The notes: generated by a model not told the origin, from the letters alone. DNA of 64,000 bases from Parus major (GCF_001522545.3 NC_031769.1:15161487-15225486); one strand, 5' to 3'. Numbered from the stretch's first letter, positions 25,423 to 39,357 are shown. Translations and numbers: made by a program.

Positions 25423-25577
25423 CAGCAGCCAAACAGATGGTCAGTGAGGATGAGGAGAAGGAAACAAAAAGCTTTTTCACTCTGAGGGCTCTGCTGTATG
25501 TCATGGATGCTTCCATGGGCTTACAAATCACTGCTGATAAAATTGATGCCTACTACAAACCAAAGCCCAGGGCCTAG
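25423..25577 (+). other. Possible terminal coding exon or exon relic, unknown protein
   Basis: A frame open from about 25330 ends at a TAG (25575-25577). The last ~50 codons read as protein-like: an acidic, lysine-rich start (SEDEEKETK), then an amphipathic FFTLRALLYVMDASMGLQ and a lysine/proline-rich end (AYYKPKPRA). A T-rich tract leads into a tandem AAG/CAG acceptor at 25420-25428, so the exon could begin at 25423 or 25426. The nearest AATAAA lies about 1.1 kb downstream. I do not recognise the protein. It could be the last exon of an unidentified gene, an exon relic, or a chance open frame. AT-rich DNA gives many frames this long. Confidence 0.22.
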
Positions 25578-28500
25578 AAGAGGAGGCCAGGAAGCTGGCT
25601 CTGTGTGACAGTAGCTGCAGTGGACTTTAAACCAGTTTTAAGTTGTCATATAAAATCTCCATGCTGGAGTCATAGCTTTTATTATTTATTCATAGACTCA
25701 GAGCAGTGCTGCTGCAGTGGCTGTGAAAGAGGACTGTCATTAGAAACACAGCAGCAGACACCCTGGACACTCAGGCCAGCCCAAGCACACTGGCATATTT
25801 CCACTAAACACAGAACTGTGCTGTTTTCTTACACAAGCAGCAGTAATACCCTTCAAAAACAAGCTTGCTTCTTTGTGTTTTATCAACAAATACTGAACAT
25901 GCTTTTCGTGTTCATAAGAAACCAGATATTTCTCTGTCCAAAACCCTTTGTAAGAAGAATCCCTGCTCTCCTTTTACTGGCTGTGGTCTGTGCAGAGGGA
26001 GTCTTGACAAGGCACCCACAATGGTTCAGATAATTCTGGGTATAAAGGTTTTCAAGAGTGACAGTTAAGTATTTCAGTTAAACTGTATCACCCTAAAATG
26101 AGACAGCTTTTAACAGTTCAAGAGATCAAAAGCACCACCAACAGAGAAAAACAGGAAATTTTAATTCTAGGAATGAAATTCACATCAAAGGATGCTGTTC
26201 TTCCATTTCTTCTTCATAGCCTAATGATGGTGACAAATGAGACAAATCCAGGCTCTTCACCGCTCTGTATTTCAGATAGGATTCATTGATTTTAACAAAT
26301 CTGGGGCAATAATACATGACATTGTCTACTAAAAGTGTACCATAGGACTTATTCTCTTTCTGTCTTTCCATGTGCATGAGCATGGAAGTTTACAAAAAAT
26401 TTTATCTTACTGCCAGGACAGGCCTATCCTATATGTCTGTCCTACTACAGTTTCAGGTCTCTGACCATGGCAAGCTGCAGATGCTTCAAGAAAGATAACA
26501 ACAGGGAAAATAGAGACCAGATCTTGTGTTGGAGAGGAAACACAAGGAACTTCATAGGCCAGAGATTAATCTTATATAAAGGTTACTGACAAGCTATGAA
26601 ATCATTAATCCAGGTTGAAGGGAAGGAAAATGTAGATTTTCTTAGCTTTTGGAGAAATATAAAATCAACCTATATCTGATGTTTTTGGGGATTCCCTTAT
26701 AATTAGGAATAAAGGACTGAGTCTATGCACATTATCTCTCAGAACACACCACAACTCACCCACTGTGAATATTGTTTGCCTTGACATGTCCTGGGAGTTT
26801 GGATGTCAGCTTGCTCATCCTCAGATATGGTGTCAATGTAACTTGGAAATAGCTGAGCTGGTCCAATGCCCCAAATCTTGGCAAGACAGTGATACAGCTG
26901 GACAGCTGCTGAGATGAGGCTGTCTCAGCCAAACCCAGCTGGAGACTCTCTGCAGAACTGCAGCTGAACTGCCTTTAGTTCTCACATCAAAAGTTTTGTT
27001 GATAATATTCAGTAAATATTTTGGGGAACACTTTAACAAACACTTCTTTACTATTATTATTATTATTGTTATTTTTGGAAGTCTGACAGCAAGTATTTTT
27101 CCTCACCCATAAAACCCATGTCCAGCAGACCCAAAGGAGCAAAGCAGTGCTGCATGAGTATCTGGCTTCATTTCTCCCATGGAGGTAGGAGCCATGCCAT
27201 GGCAGATCAGACTTGGGCTGAGCATTAGGAGACCAGACCATGTGGGTACCTCAGCAGTGACTCACTACTGAACTCATTGTTCCTGAGTTGCCTTGGGAAG
27301 CCACTCATTCTCTCTATGCATCACTGTTTCCAGCTGGTAAGTGGAGATAATGTTGTTTACCCATCTTCATAAAGTGGTCTGACTAATGAAGGTGGAAAAA
27401 CACTCATAAACTATCATGCTGAAGACACCAAACCTAGGGAAAACACAGAGATAAACCAGATGTTCTTGATGGTCTGACTGCTCTTGGAAAGATTTCTTAG
27501 ACTGATAGGACCAAATATGACAGTGGATTAAAAAGAAATAAAACAGAAGGCAGCAAAATATTATGGGTGACAACAACACGAAGCAATAACAACTAGCCTG
27601 TAGGAAAAGAAAGTTGTTTATTTGCCGATGGCTGTAAAATCAGCCAGCAAAATGCCCAAGGAAATGTTGAGTAGATGAAGACTTGTTTGCCTTGAGTGCC
27701 TAAAGTTGATTGATTTTAATTTAGCATTCACAAGAACATGTTCTTCCTTTATTCTCCCATCAATATAGTTGGACTGGTATATTTTTAAAGTCAACCAGCT
27801 GTAATAAAAGGATATTTTCCAGCATAGATTGTTGCAACAAAGAAGAGAACAGTGGAGCACTTTTTCCCAAACCATTTACTAGACTCCAGGGAGATACAAT
27901 TTCCTTTCAAACTGGACTACATTTCAATTCATAGGACATTTTTATTAGCCATTTTGGACTAAGCAATAGACTCCTTTGGAAGCAGTTCCCTCATTGTCAC
28001 AATACCAATTAGTAACAAAATATCACAAGGTAAAGTGACAAGTTGACAAGGTACACATCTGTCCCTGCCTGGCACTTGGAACAAAACCACCTCTCTTCTA
28101 CTCAGCTGCTTGACACTCTCAACTGCACATTGCCATACCTAAACAAGCAGCAATTCATTTCTTTACGTGGAGTTGCAGAAAGCACTGCCACGTGAAAAAG
28201 TCAGGAAGACTTTTCCACAACCAGTAGGAACATGGTGCAAGGCAGAAGGAGGCTGCTGTACTCTGTGTGGAATGAACATCACCTGAAGGTAGAGGCAATA
28301 ACTCGCTCTGAGCCTTGGGAGGGACAAGGGCCCACTTCAGCATGAAGCTGCAGCTCAGGAATGGTGGTGATACAGGAAATATGCGGTTCTCACAAGCTGC
28401 TGATGCAGTGCCCTGGACCATCACAGCTGCTCCCAGTGCACAGAAAAATAATAGAAGATGAAGAAATGGTAGACTGAGCTCTTGAGAAGAAAGCCAGTGA

Positions 28501-31500
28501 GCAAACAGAAGGTGGAGCCTGTGGACCCAGCTGAAGCACATTGAGTCTGCTCTGTGTGAACGCAACCGCACAAACCACCGCCACACACCAGGGATGTGGG
28601 CACAGTGATGGATGTGCACTCTGCATTTTGGGTTGGATGTAGTTTCCTTTCATACTCTGTTTTGAAAGAACTTACTATTCCAGATATTTAAGGAGTATAG
28701 GAAAGTTTGCAACTAATGACTAATTGCCATTGCTGCTTGCTTTTATATTCATTTCTAGAGAAAAGAATCAATAGCCCATGCATGGCATAAAACTAATGTA
28801 ATCTATGCTATGATTTGAAAAATTAAACTGCCACTTCATCAGGAAGCACCAGAAAAAAATCATCTGAAAATCTGAAAATACACTTGGGCAGGGAAGTGCC
28901 TAAACTGCATATTAGAAATGCCAAAAAGAAGATGATGTGAAACCTTCATTACTGCAGACTGGACCAAATAACCAATATTTCTGTGACATGATATGACATG
29001 ACGTATGACTGTTGCCAGCTGAAATCTGATTAGTGACTTCAAATACAGAAGTTTTTTCGAGCTGTATTCAGACAATGAGGAAGAATTAAAGATCCAGGCT
29101 AAGTTTCACAAAGAAAATAATTTCCTTTTAATTGAAACCATAGGGGCATAGTTTTGGAGGCAGTGAATGCTTTGGAGTGTTTTGCTTCATTTGAACATAA
29201 GCGATTTTAAGCATATTATTACATGAGTATGTTGTACTACATCCCTCACTTGGAAAAAAAATGGCACAGAAAGGCAGCAGAAAAATACATTTCCCTCATC
29301 CATCCCATTCTGGATGTGGTATACCAGCAAGTTTCTGGCATGGCAGCATGTATTAATACTATACATCTATATGGGAATCATAGACCACATTTTTATGTTG
29401 CAGTCTTAACCAATGTTTTCTTCTTGTAAAACATCCATGGTTTCTGGTAGAAGCTTTATTACAAAAGATGTATTGTTTCCACTGAGTTATGTACTGAGAA
29501 TAATCAGGCAAAATTGTGATATTAACCCCAGTGGAAACAAGACATCCCTTATTATTTGTTGCTGATGAAACTCAGTGATTTAAAGACACCAAAAAAATCC
29601 CTATGATTAGCTTCAGAAAGGTAGAGAAAATTATGTTAATTTCTGTGTCTTCCTTTTGCAATCTGCTTGGTCTTAAAAAGACCCTTCATACAAGCAGAAA
29701 ATCTTGAAAGCTGCAAATCCTTGCCTGTTGGTCCTGTTCCCTTCCTGTTGGAAGGGATAAGAGCTGGGGACTGGGGCAAGACAAGTAATGAAATGGCATT
29801 TTGCCAACTGGGGACATATTCTGAAAAGTATACACAGATCATATGGGGTTGTTTCCCGTTGCTAAATGTCATGAAATTATGATTAAATACTTTAAACAGT
29901 TTCCACACATCACTTTACCATTGCTGTGGTTGCATCCAGGTACGTTCTGTGATCACAGATTAAATGTTTGGGTCAGTTTTAAGTGGAAGAGCAGACAGCA
30001 GCACTCATCAAAAAATACAAGCAGCAACATTTGTGTGAATGTGTGGCTGAATTGCAGGGTTTTCCCACTGAACCTCTAGTTTAAAGGTTTTAAAGGATTT
30101 CTCATAGGACTACAGACAGGAAAGCAACACGGACAGGGAAAATATGGTCACACAACTACTACCCCTGCAAAGCTGCCCTTTAGAGGATGCACACAGAGCA
30201 AGTGCTGCAGACTGGGCAGGTCAAAGTGCCACATGTGAAAAGCAGGATCTTTTCTTTATTCCCACACAGTTCATTACAAAATGAGACTTTTGATGAGATC
30301 TCAGGTAATACATATTATTACACTGTTTGCAAGCTTGCAACAATAAGAGTCCAACAATTGCCTGTCCACATAAAGCTGTTGGTGTGAACTTCTGTGTTGT
30401 CAGAATCCAAAGCTGGCTGGGGAAAGTATCTCTCCATGCTCAGGAAAAACTATTCTCTTTGTACTTTGGGATGTAGAAAAATATAGAGAAGTCATGCTCT
30501 TCTTCTAAAAACTTAGGTAAGTATAAATGAAGTAGTCACATGAACTATGACTTTATTCTTTGTGTCCAGACAATCAGATCACAGTTTTAACAAGACAGTT
30601 TCTTTGTATTTGAAAGGGAAAAGGATGTTAAATAACAATTTGGATTTATCTACTATCCTATTGTAAGAATTGCAGCTGAGACCTGATTCAACAAGTTTTT
30701 CAAAATGTTTCCGTGATGTTGTGAAGCTCAAATTCATAATGATTTTGGAGTACATCACAGATACTCATCAGCATAAAATTTAGGAAGTTAAGAAATATGT
30801 TTTGCCAGAACTTAACATTTTTTTTCTCTATTTTGCATTATAACTTGCACAATTGCTACACACCATGTTACAATTAGTCTCTTGCCAGATAGTCAGATAG
30901 CACCTGTGGCATCCAGAGCACTACATGAAAATTATATAAATTATCTGAATTGTGTTAGGCTATAATTGATTATACAAAGTATTCATTACCATAGCACACA
31001 TACTTAATATTTTATTCTGATATTGCCTTTCCTATAGAATTATTTTTTTAAAAATAGAGTGATTTTAGAATGAAAAGTGCATATAGACAATAAATTATGT
31101 CAAAGAACAGTCAAGTGTGACTTTGGGATAGAATACTTCGGGATTCTTAGATATAGTGGCAGAAAAAAATGAATTCAAAACTCTGACTTGAAAAATCTGC
31201 ATCTCCCCAGGTTAGCACAATCCATTCTGATTTTGGAGACTTTCACACCGTCCTCTCACTAGAGGCAGGAAGGGCAGTAGTAAGGGAGATGCCTTCCCAG
31301 CCCCAGCCTGGTGCAGCAGGAAGCAGCAAGAAACATCCTGTGCAGAGCAGGAGATTGTGTTGAAACCCCCGTGCACATGGTGTGACAGCTCACCAAGGAC
31401 AGAACATAATTGCTGGAAAATCCCACAACCATGGCCCAAAGATGGAGTTATTGCGAAGCCCAGCCTAATACCCCAGCAGTCTGAGCAAGTAACAAAGTGA

Positions 31501-33721
31501 CAATGAACGCTGGGCAATAAACAGGGCAGCTGTGAGATGGATTTCCCAGTATGGCCATACTGAGACACTGGTGTCTTTGGGCTGCTAGTGTAAGGCAGTA
31601 AATAGCATTGCAGCAATTATTTCCCTTTCAGGCTGAAAAACCAGTGAAATGCACCTAAAGACGGACATTACCTCCTGCCTATTCTAACTTGGCTAGTAAG
31701 TTGGCTGAGACATACTTCTGTCTGGGTGGGGTGCAGGCATGTTTCAGCAAGAAAGCCATATGGGCCTTTCCATGGCATCTCCTGCACTCCTCTACCATCA
31801 TAAACCAGGGCTGTTATGGAGAGAGAAGTGGGGCAGGCAGGACTATGCAGGCAGGGATGAACAATGCCTTAACAAGAAAAAAGCAATTTCAAATCCCACC
31901 AGTTTGCTAGATTACTTAAGACATTTGACTGAATGTCAAAAATGTTTCAATGAATAGCTTTACCACCCAGATCTTATTTCTTATTATCTTTTTTCCCTCT
32001 TTTGGAAGAAAAAGAAAATAATCCTGAAACTTAGTAATTAACTGCTTGATTTCAATTTTCCTCAAATATGTGTTTTTAATTCCATTGTGCTAATGTGGCC
32101 CAAAGCAATAAGGCTTTGAACTGGTTAACTTGAAGCTACAGAAATACCTTTCCAAGTCCAGTTAGGACAAAAGCTAAAACCTCACATCCAGATTCTGAAG
32201 TCTTTCTAATACCCCTGTTTTGCTCTGACATTTTCACAGACAACTGCAGGCATGTCTCACACACCTATTTTTTTCATGTCCAGCAGCTCCACAGAACCGA
32301 TCACCTTTCTTCCAAATGGATTTGATCTGCAGGCACTGGCTTAAATAAAGTGTGTGGTACCATGTGTGCCATAAAGAAGTATGACAAAGTGATTCACATG
32401 CTGCCTACAGATTTTCCACAATCTCTTTGTATTGTAGGGTTTATACTCCTTCGTATCATTTGGAGGAACTCTCAGAATAATGATTTGGTATGTGTAACTG
32501 GTTTTTCTATTTCTGTCATTAAAGCTGCTTTCAGGGCCATGCTGAAATTGCAACAAAAGACCTTCCCACATCGCAAATCACTGTGGTGCTTGGTGTGCAC
32601 TATATCAATAAAAAGATTAGTTTACTTATAGGAAAAGGATGGCAACGTCCACAATTTTCCAAGCCATGAGAAAAATGAGGTTCTGTTTCAACTAAACCAG
32701 CTAGAAACAACGTCACGTTATAACCCTGGGCTCCTCAGGTACAGTACATGGTTCACAAGTGGATTTTATCCTATGTGTAGCATTCAATTAGTGCCATTAA
32801 ACTTCCAGGCCAGCCCTTTGAAGTCAAGCAGACTTTTTGCTATTGATTTCCATGGAGCCCAGATTTCATATTTATTTCCACTGACTTTTTATTTCAAAGG
32901 CTCAGGAAAATTTTCTGCTTAGAAGCCCAGAGAAGAAATGTGAAACAGAAGAATGTGGTACAAATGCAGCATCTTCCAGTACCTTGCCAACTGACAGCAA
33001 TCTACACAGACTCAGAGACAGCCCTACAGGGACTAGCAGAAGTATTTAAAATACTTACAGAAATCAATTCTAATGGCTTTCTAGGAGTGAAGAGAGAAAG
33101 CGACTGGCAAACAAATGACTCAAGTGAAATCAAAGCGAACAAAAATGGTGCTGGGGGAGGGCACAAGCAGCTACACTTAAATTTGGAACTACTCCCATAT
33201 AAATCCCTATTCAAATCCAGAGGTTTAGAGTTCATCAGAACCAAAACTGACTGAGCCAGGCAAAGGAATTTGAGAGAGAGGTAATTTATATTCTGTGCCC
33301 ATTCACTAGAAAAAGAAAAGCACCAGGTTCCATGATTTTATTGCTTAAGCTTTTTAAGGAGAGCCAAGACTTGATAGCAAATTTCAAAAAGGTCTGGTTT
33401 CTGTCATGAGAAAATGATACTCTATAGAAAGAGAAACAGCTAGCAATGAAAAAAAGCATCAAAAGGAGGAAAAGATACCTGCCCAGAGACTGGTGCCAGT
33501 GAAGTGCACTCTAAGGAGCTGCTGGTGCAGTGTTTTGCTGGACTGCAAAATGGGAGAACCACAGGTCTATGGACATGACTACAGACATGGAAGAGTGGGC
33601 CCTGTACTGAAATTGGGCGTGGCAAGCACAGGGCCAAGAGTTGGCTCTTCCTAGTGGGGAGTTTCCAGTCTACTCCTATCCATGGGTATCACTTAATCCA
33701 AAAGACTCTACTCAAAACGCT
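25578..33721. other. Unique non-coding stretch
   Basis: No gene and no recognisable transposon is seen. A short (ATT)n microsatellite sits at 27052-27067. A minus-strand open frame of about 150 codons near 28155-28619 is low-complexity and shows no domain. AT-rich stretches near 31980-32120 and 32760-32900 contain homeodomain-like words but nothing decisive. Confidence 0.55.
27052..27067. repeat. Short (ATT)n microsatellite
   Basis: About five ATT units in a row, then an interrupted continuation. Confidence 0.85.
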
Positions 33722-33784
33722 CAGGGGCTGGACTAAATAACCTTTAAAGGTCCCATCCAACCCAAATTTCTATGATTCTATGTT
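33722..33784 (+). mobile_element. CR1 LINE extreme 3' end, sense orientation
   Basis: The sequence GGGGCTGGACTAAATAACC is followed by TTTAAAGGTCCCATCCAACCC and TTTCTATGATTCTATG. This is the characteristic final 60 bases of an avian CR1, including its ATTCTATG tail. Only this end is preserved, and the sequence upstream of 33720 is not recognisable as CR1. Very short 3' pieces of this kind are typical of 5'-truncated CR1 insertions. Confidence 0.85.
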
Positions 33785-36590
33785 CATATTGGAGGTCAAA
33801 AAGTCATGCTCCCCTGCATGAGTCCTATCCAAGCATGATAAACAGAAGTTGCAACCAACTCAAAGAAGTCACACAAAATCTCATTTGGGACTGTAAAAAG
33901 GGAAAGACCTGTTCTTAGTGAGCACATAAGATGTGTACAGAATGCTCAAGAGGGTTTTCTTACAGTCTTCTATTCCTTTTAAAGGAAAACAATTTTGCAG
34001 CTCTTTTTGTTTGGTATTTCCATAGCCCCTGGGTTCATTTCTAATTTGCACCCGGGGACTTAAATTTTCTGGGAAGGGTCAAGATAAAAATCCTAGTTCT
34101 CTGCACATTTCCTTTCAGGCAGCCCACACAAACCTAAGTGCTATTCATTGTCTTAATGAGAAGGAAAAGGAATGGCATTTCAGCTGCCCATGGAGAATCT
34201 TCACTGCAGCAAAATACACTATATTGGATTCAGCCCTCAAGATCCTTGGGTTTTGTTTAGAAATATAACTATGATTTTTTTTTAAGGACTGATGCCCCAA
34301 TACAGGGACAGTGATCTGAGAAAGTCTGAGGCTCTCAGAGCTATCACACACATTGAAGAGGAAATTGGGGTTGTCCCTCTTCTAGGATGCCTGATGCAAT
34401 TTAGGATCTGATTTGCTGAAGTTCCAAATCTCTCAGTCATGAATAAAGTCAATGTTAACTGTGTTTTGCACATATGGAATACACTCTGATGTCAAACACT
34501 AAAAGATTAAGGTCCTGGCATCTCAGTTAGGTGCTCCAAATTCAGCAGGTAGTCTCTCCCTGGACTCTGAGCCTTACCCTATCAGCTGGAAAATAGGGCT
34601 GTCCCTCACCAGAAGATAATTTTGTTCAATCCAAATCCCAACTTCCTGTGTATGCTTATTATTTTAAGTGTGAAGATATAGGCAAATGCAGTGCTTCAAG
34701 TTCATATTTAACTAGCAAAATTAAATAGTGCCAGCTTTCCTTTTAGCTTTTTTCTTGCAGAAACTGTTCATGGACTTCAGCACAAACCACTGAATTATTC
34801 AATGTCCCAAAAGACCATTGCAAAAAAATGTAATTAGGAATCATAAACATTTAATTTAGTACTGGAGGTAATATTTTTACACTCTGTTTCTTAACACTGA
34901 TTTTTTCAGAAGGGATCTTCTGGAAAAAGTAGAAAACAGAGCAGTTGGGCTGCATCCTCGTGACACTGGTGCAGTCTCCAATGACATCTGTGTGTGGTAC
35001 ATGAATTCCAGCAGCCTGAAAAATCAAAGCATCAGTGGCAAGACATGAGCCCTAACAGAGCAGAGGAAAGTTACTGAGCATGCAGTGCTTTGCATGATGA
35101 TGTCAGACAAATGATGAAACTCTGGTTTCTTGGGGAAAATGTGCCATAGCCCACTTGAGCCAGGGCTTGACCCTTTCTGCTCCAGGCTGCCTTTTCTCCA
35201 GCTGTGTCCTTGAGCATCTGCTGATCACAGCCCTGCTTCTCAGGACCACATCACAGCGTCAGTCTGCCTGATTTGCAGTCACAGCATCTCCCAAATGGGC
35301 CTCTTTCCCCATCTCTTGTTTTTCTGACATTTTTCCTTTCACCTACTCAGCTTAACCTGTCCCTAACCAGTCTCTTTAAAGGCAGGGTTTAACCCATCCC
35401 TAAATAAACCCACAGAGCTGCCTCCAAGATGATCAGGGAAACTCAGAAAAAGAAGGCAGGGGAAAGAAAATTATTACAGGAACAACAAAAATGCAGGAGT
35501 TGAGGGGAGCTCATGCCTCTCCTCCTAAGGCAGAGGATTAACACAACTCACATGAGAGCTGCAAAGTCCAGCTTGGCTGCTGTCCAAGGACACATTTTAG
35601 CAGCTCTACCCACAGCAGAAGAACACCCAAATAAAATAATTTCTGTGTTTCATTGCTGTCCTTTTCTGAATCCTTCCACTGTCTCCAGGGACACATACAA
35701 GGTCTTTTCTTCTCTCCGTACTCATCTGCTTGCCTGGACCCCATGGCCTGTCCTGCTTTCAGAGTCATGCTCAACACCAGGACAAGTTTGTCCCTCCACT
35801 GAATCACAGCTGTCTCAGTAGCACCACAGGGCACACTCCTGCTTTCAGAGGTGTCCCCAGAGCGCTGCCGGGATGCTGGATGATGGGACAGTGTGAGCAG
35901 GGAGGAGGGAGGCAGGGTGCAGCCATGACGAGGATGCAGAGGTCTGGGAGGGCCAGGTTCCACTGCAGCACTGCTGCTCCTCCCACACAGTCCAGACACA
36001 GCACGGGGGCACTGGAGTCTCAGACAAAGAGTTACTGGAGTTTGTTTGCTTGTTCTTTCAAGAAGCAAAGAATTATTTTTTCTTTTTTTTTTTTTTTTTC
36101 CACGACTCTCTTGCTAAGGGAGCTGGATTGGTTTTGAAGGGACAATTCTTCTAGAGACAACAAGCCAGCTTGGGGCAGGCACCAGCATGGAAAATTTCTG
36201 CAGGAACAGTTAAAATTATAAGCATGAAAACCAGCCCTGTAATTAGGACTGGGAGGTGTCTTAACAGGCAAGTGCCTGCAACCCCCATCTGCCAGCCAGG
36301 AGCCACAGGTTTGCTCTCAGCCCAGCTCTTACTGCTGTTTGATTTGGGCTATTTCTTCCCCCCTGCCTCATGCCTACCTTCTTAGGGGCTTTTTAAAGGA
36401 GTTATCACTGTCTCTTTTGGAAAGTCAAGTAAATAATGTCAACCAGTTCCCCTGCCCAGCTATTCATTTATATTTTTGAAGAACCCCATTAGTTTTACCA
36501 GACACAGTTAGTTTTCCATTTAGATAGTTTGTTCCTGTTCTGTGCAAGAGTGGTATTTACTGATGTTATTTTACTCCTGTGTTAGGAAGG
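33785..36590. other. Unique stretch with a long poly(T) and a GC-richer patch
   Basis: No gene is identified. The GC-richer interval 35500-36030 has long open frames on both strands (the longest about 176 codons on the minus strand, 35538-36068), but the translations are compositionally biased and resemble no protein. A T17 run at 36083-36099, preceded by a further T-rich stretch, follows immediately. It is not attached to a recognisable retrocopy. Confidence 0.5.
36083..36099. repeat. Poly(T) tract
   Basis: Seventeen consecutive T, preceded by another short T run. On the minus strand this is a poly(A), but no retroposed gene or SINE was recognised next to it. Confidence 0.9.
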
Positions 36591-37140
36591 GTTTCTGTGT
36601 TGGCAGTGTGTGAGCATGCACACTTTGGCAGGCTTCAAAGCATACAGTGATGAGCGCACTATAAATATGTAGACAAATTAATAATGTAGCATTGAAGAGG
36701 AATACAAGTCAGTTAATATTAATGTTAATATCAAAAGTGTCTAGAGCAGCAGACAAGATAATTTTTCTCTTTGTCAGGAATAAAGGGAGATCAGCAAGAG
36801 TCATGTCTAAATTGCATAGCTTGGCTTAAGAAACACTAAATAATTTGAAAGAAGCCATTCTAGTTCCTCTTCTTTAAAGAAATAATCAATGCTAGTTGTC
36901 TCTCTCTCTCTCTGACTTGCTAAACAAACTAGAGCTATGCCCTTAAACCAGGGCAGTCAATTTATGTTGACAGACCTTGGTGAATATAATTACAGAGCAC
37001 CCAATGCAAGCAGCCATCGAGTGGCAGAAGTTAAAATGAAAACCTAATATTGGAAAGAATTGATCAGCCTGCTTTCCTTTTCTCTCTGGAGCCTGCTCAA
37101 AGCTCATTTATTGGAAAGACTGATGGCAGCACGGAGACTG
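36590..37140. promoter_or_regulatory. Possible conserved non-coding sequence beside the CpG patch
   Basis: This repeat-free, AT-rich interval includes near-repeated GTTAATATTAATGTTAATAT words near 36714-36733, and a (TC)n at 36899-36913. It leads directly into the CpG-dense patch that follows. Together they could be a promoter or enhancer, but conservation is not known. Confidence 0.2.
36899..36913. repeat. (TC)n microsatellite
   Basis: Seven and a half TC units. Confidence 0.9.
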
Positions 37141-37149
37141 TGGGACTAG

Positions 37150-37302
37150 TCCGGGCTGGCTGTGCAATGCACTTAAATGATTAGGGAGTATCGGACACCT
37201 CGGCTGGAGTCGGCTGTTTGTCCTGCAGTCTGGGGCAGCCGCCGGGCGCTGCGGATGGGCCGGGAGCACTCCCGGATCGATGGCCCCGCTCCTCCGCTGC
37301 CC
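37150..37302. promoter_or_regulatory. Isolated CpG-dense patch, possible orphan CpG island
   Basis: About 13 CpG dinucleotides fall in roughly 150 bases of GC-rich sequence, whereas CpG is scarce in the rest of the window. A near-perfect palindrome, CCGGGAG-CA-CTCCCGG, lies at 37260-37275. The patch is flanked on both sides by AT-rich unique DNA, and no coding exon is recognisable beside it. It is too short for a classical CpG island. The possibilities are a small promoter, an orphan enhancer with low methylation, or a GC-rich remnant. Open frames downstream (37468-37677) do not resemble known protein. Confidence 0.4.
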
Positions 37303-39357
37303 TGGCTAAGAGCTGAAGAGACTGCCTGGTGCATATGTGATGACTAGAATTTAATTATATATCAGATTGATTTTCAGTTACAACTTCAAGGAACTGCTTG
37401 CCAGGATTTCAAGTTCATAAGAAGGGCCCTGCGTCTCCTTTTTGAATTCTTCTCTCCCCGTACTCCTGTGCTATGTGGAAAATTTTACAGACTCTCTACC
37501 TTCAGCTCTCTGTCAGGGGATAAAGCTTCAAAGTTTCCAGCAATAATGAGAAGATCAGCTCTATCTGAGACTGAGCCTATTCAAAGATGGAAAAGAAACT
37601 TTAAGATGTGGAATAAAATTAAAAGGTCTAGTTATAAAGGCGTATTTTTTTCTTTAATGTACGTTTCCCAGTGCTGAGTTAAGAAGCAGACTCTACCTTC
37701 AAACTGAGGTGTTTGGGTTTGTTTTTTTTTTCTTTTTCATTTGTTTTGGGCGTAGCACTAAAGGGGTCTTAATTCAGTCCAGTCTGTAGAAATGGGAATG
37801 TGTAAGTAATAAAATGCTCTCATTTTATAAACCCATCTAAACCTAGTCCTGGATGACACTTGGAGTATTAGGCATACAAGGGCAGTGAACTAGATCAGAA
37901 ACCAAAGGTTTTCACAAAATCCTTGTGGATCAATTTTATTTCTTTTATGAGTGCTCTTATGTGTGTTACTATTAGAGATTTTAATAAGACTTTCATCTAA
38001 GTATAACCATTATGAGAACTGTACACTGGGTGCATGAAAAAGTGATCAGGATTTCAGGGGATTAAAAAATATATTATTTCAATTTCAGTTTTGAGTCTGA
38101 CCTGCCTGCTCCAAAATGCAGAGAAAAATTTTGCCAGAAAACTCACACGGAAGATTTTTAAAATTACATAAAGTGGAAAACTTCAGGGAAAATAATGCAG
38201 AATTTCCACTGGACTTGAAAATTCATTTGGAGGGTACAGAAAAATAAAACCCTGAGCAAGTGAATCAAGTGCAGGAAAACAGTAGCAATACAAGGACTTA
38301 GGCTTACATTTGCTGGGACTGGGAATGTCTTTGCTCATGCTGTGGGAGGAGGTGTGTGATGCAGCCATCTCTGTGTGGAGATTTTTCTGGCTTTTCCAGC
38401 CATGGCATGTGGAGCTCCACTGATAAGGGAGCAGCAGTGGAGTCTGCCCCAAGGGCTGCAGGAGGGGCTGCAGCCCCCTGCCTGCATGGCCACCCCACTT
38501 GGCACCTGCCCTGTCTGCCCCATAAATGCACAGCCAGGTAAACACCAGGTAAATGAAAAACACCTTTTAGAAGGTACAGCCCTATAAAAATATACATTTA
38601 TACGTACGCTATGTACACTAATACATGAGTCCTGAGCTCCATAGCAAAGGCTCTGATTTTCATATAACAGATTTTTAACCTGTTGCTTCCAGGAAGTTGT
38701 ACTGACTAACAGTAAGTGAAGGAGAAGCCATTCTTTAATAAACCTGTAAACCGGTAAATATCTGCATTGACTTGATTCATTTGAATAGTAGTATTGCTGT
38801 CATGTATTATTTAGATTTTCTTTATTTTCTCTGTCCATTTTTCCTTGGTTTTCTGAAAAACTTGCATGAAAATTTTGACATCATGTCCATAGAATCCAGT
38901 CTTTTCTCCCACCCAGTCACAAGCCAGCTGCTTTCTTGAGACATCCCATGTAAAACACAGGCTATGGTTAATTTTGACTGTTTTGAGCTTGCCACCTGGT
39001 TTCTTTCATGTTCTCACAATAATCATGACTTTATTTATTATATTATAAATCCCCTGTTACCTTTTTTTCCAGAAAGAATAGTTCTAGATGAATTACTCTA
39101 ATTTTCAAGCTTTTAATTACCCTTCTTTCATTTCCACCCACATTTTCTAGTTCTATCCTTTTTGTTCAGTGGGAGAACAGGTTTGCACATGATGCTCATG
39201 ATCCAGGCACACCTTTCATTTATGTTGAAAATCACTGATTTTTCTCTGCTCCCTTCCTATTAACTTCGATTTTTCTATTTACTTATTGTTATTGCTCCCA
39301 TATATGAAGCTGATGTTTAAATGAAACTAATAACTGCAGCTAACTTTCCTGAAGATT
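37303..39357. other. Unique non-coding stretch
   Basis: Nothing recognisable. A GC-richer patch near 38330-38530 has overlapping open frames on both strands, which is typical of composition rather than of a gene. Confidence 0.5.

Noticed and set aside
28155..28619. Open frame of about 154 codons on the minus strand
   Set aside because: Histidine-, serine- and leucine-rich without a domain. Neighbouring frames are open too.
35538..36068. Longest open frame in the window, about 176 codons on the minus strand
   Set aside because: It lies in a GC-richer patch where both strands and several frames are open. Its composition is biased and it resembles no protein. No splice or promoter context supports it.
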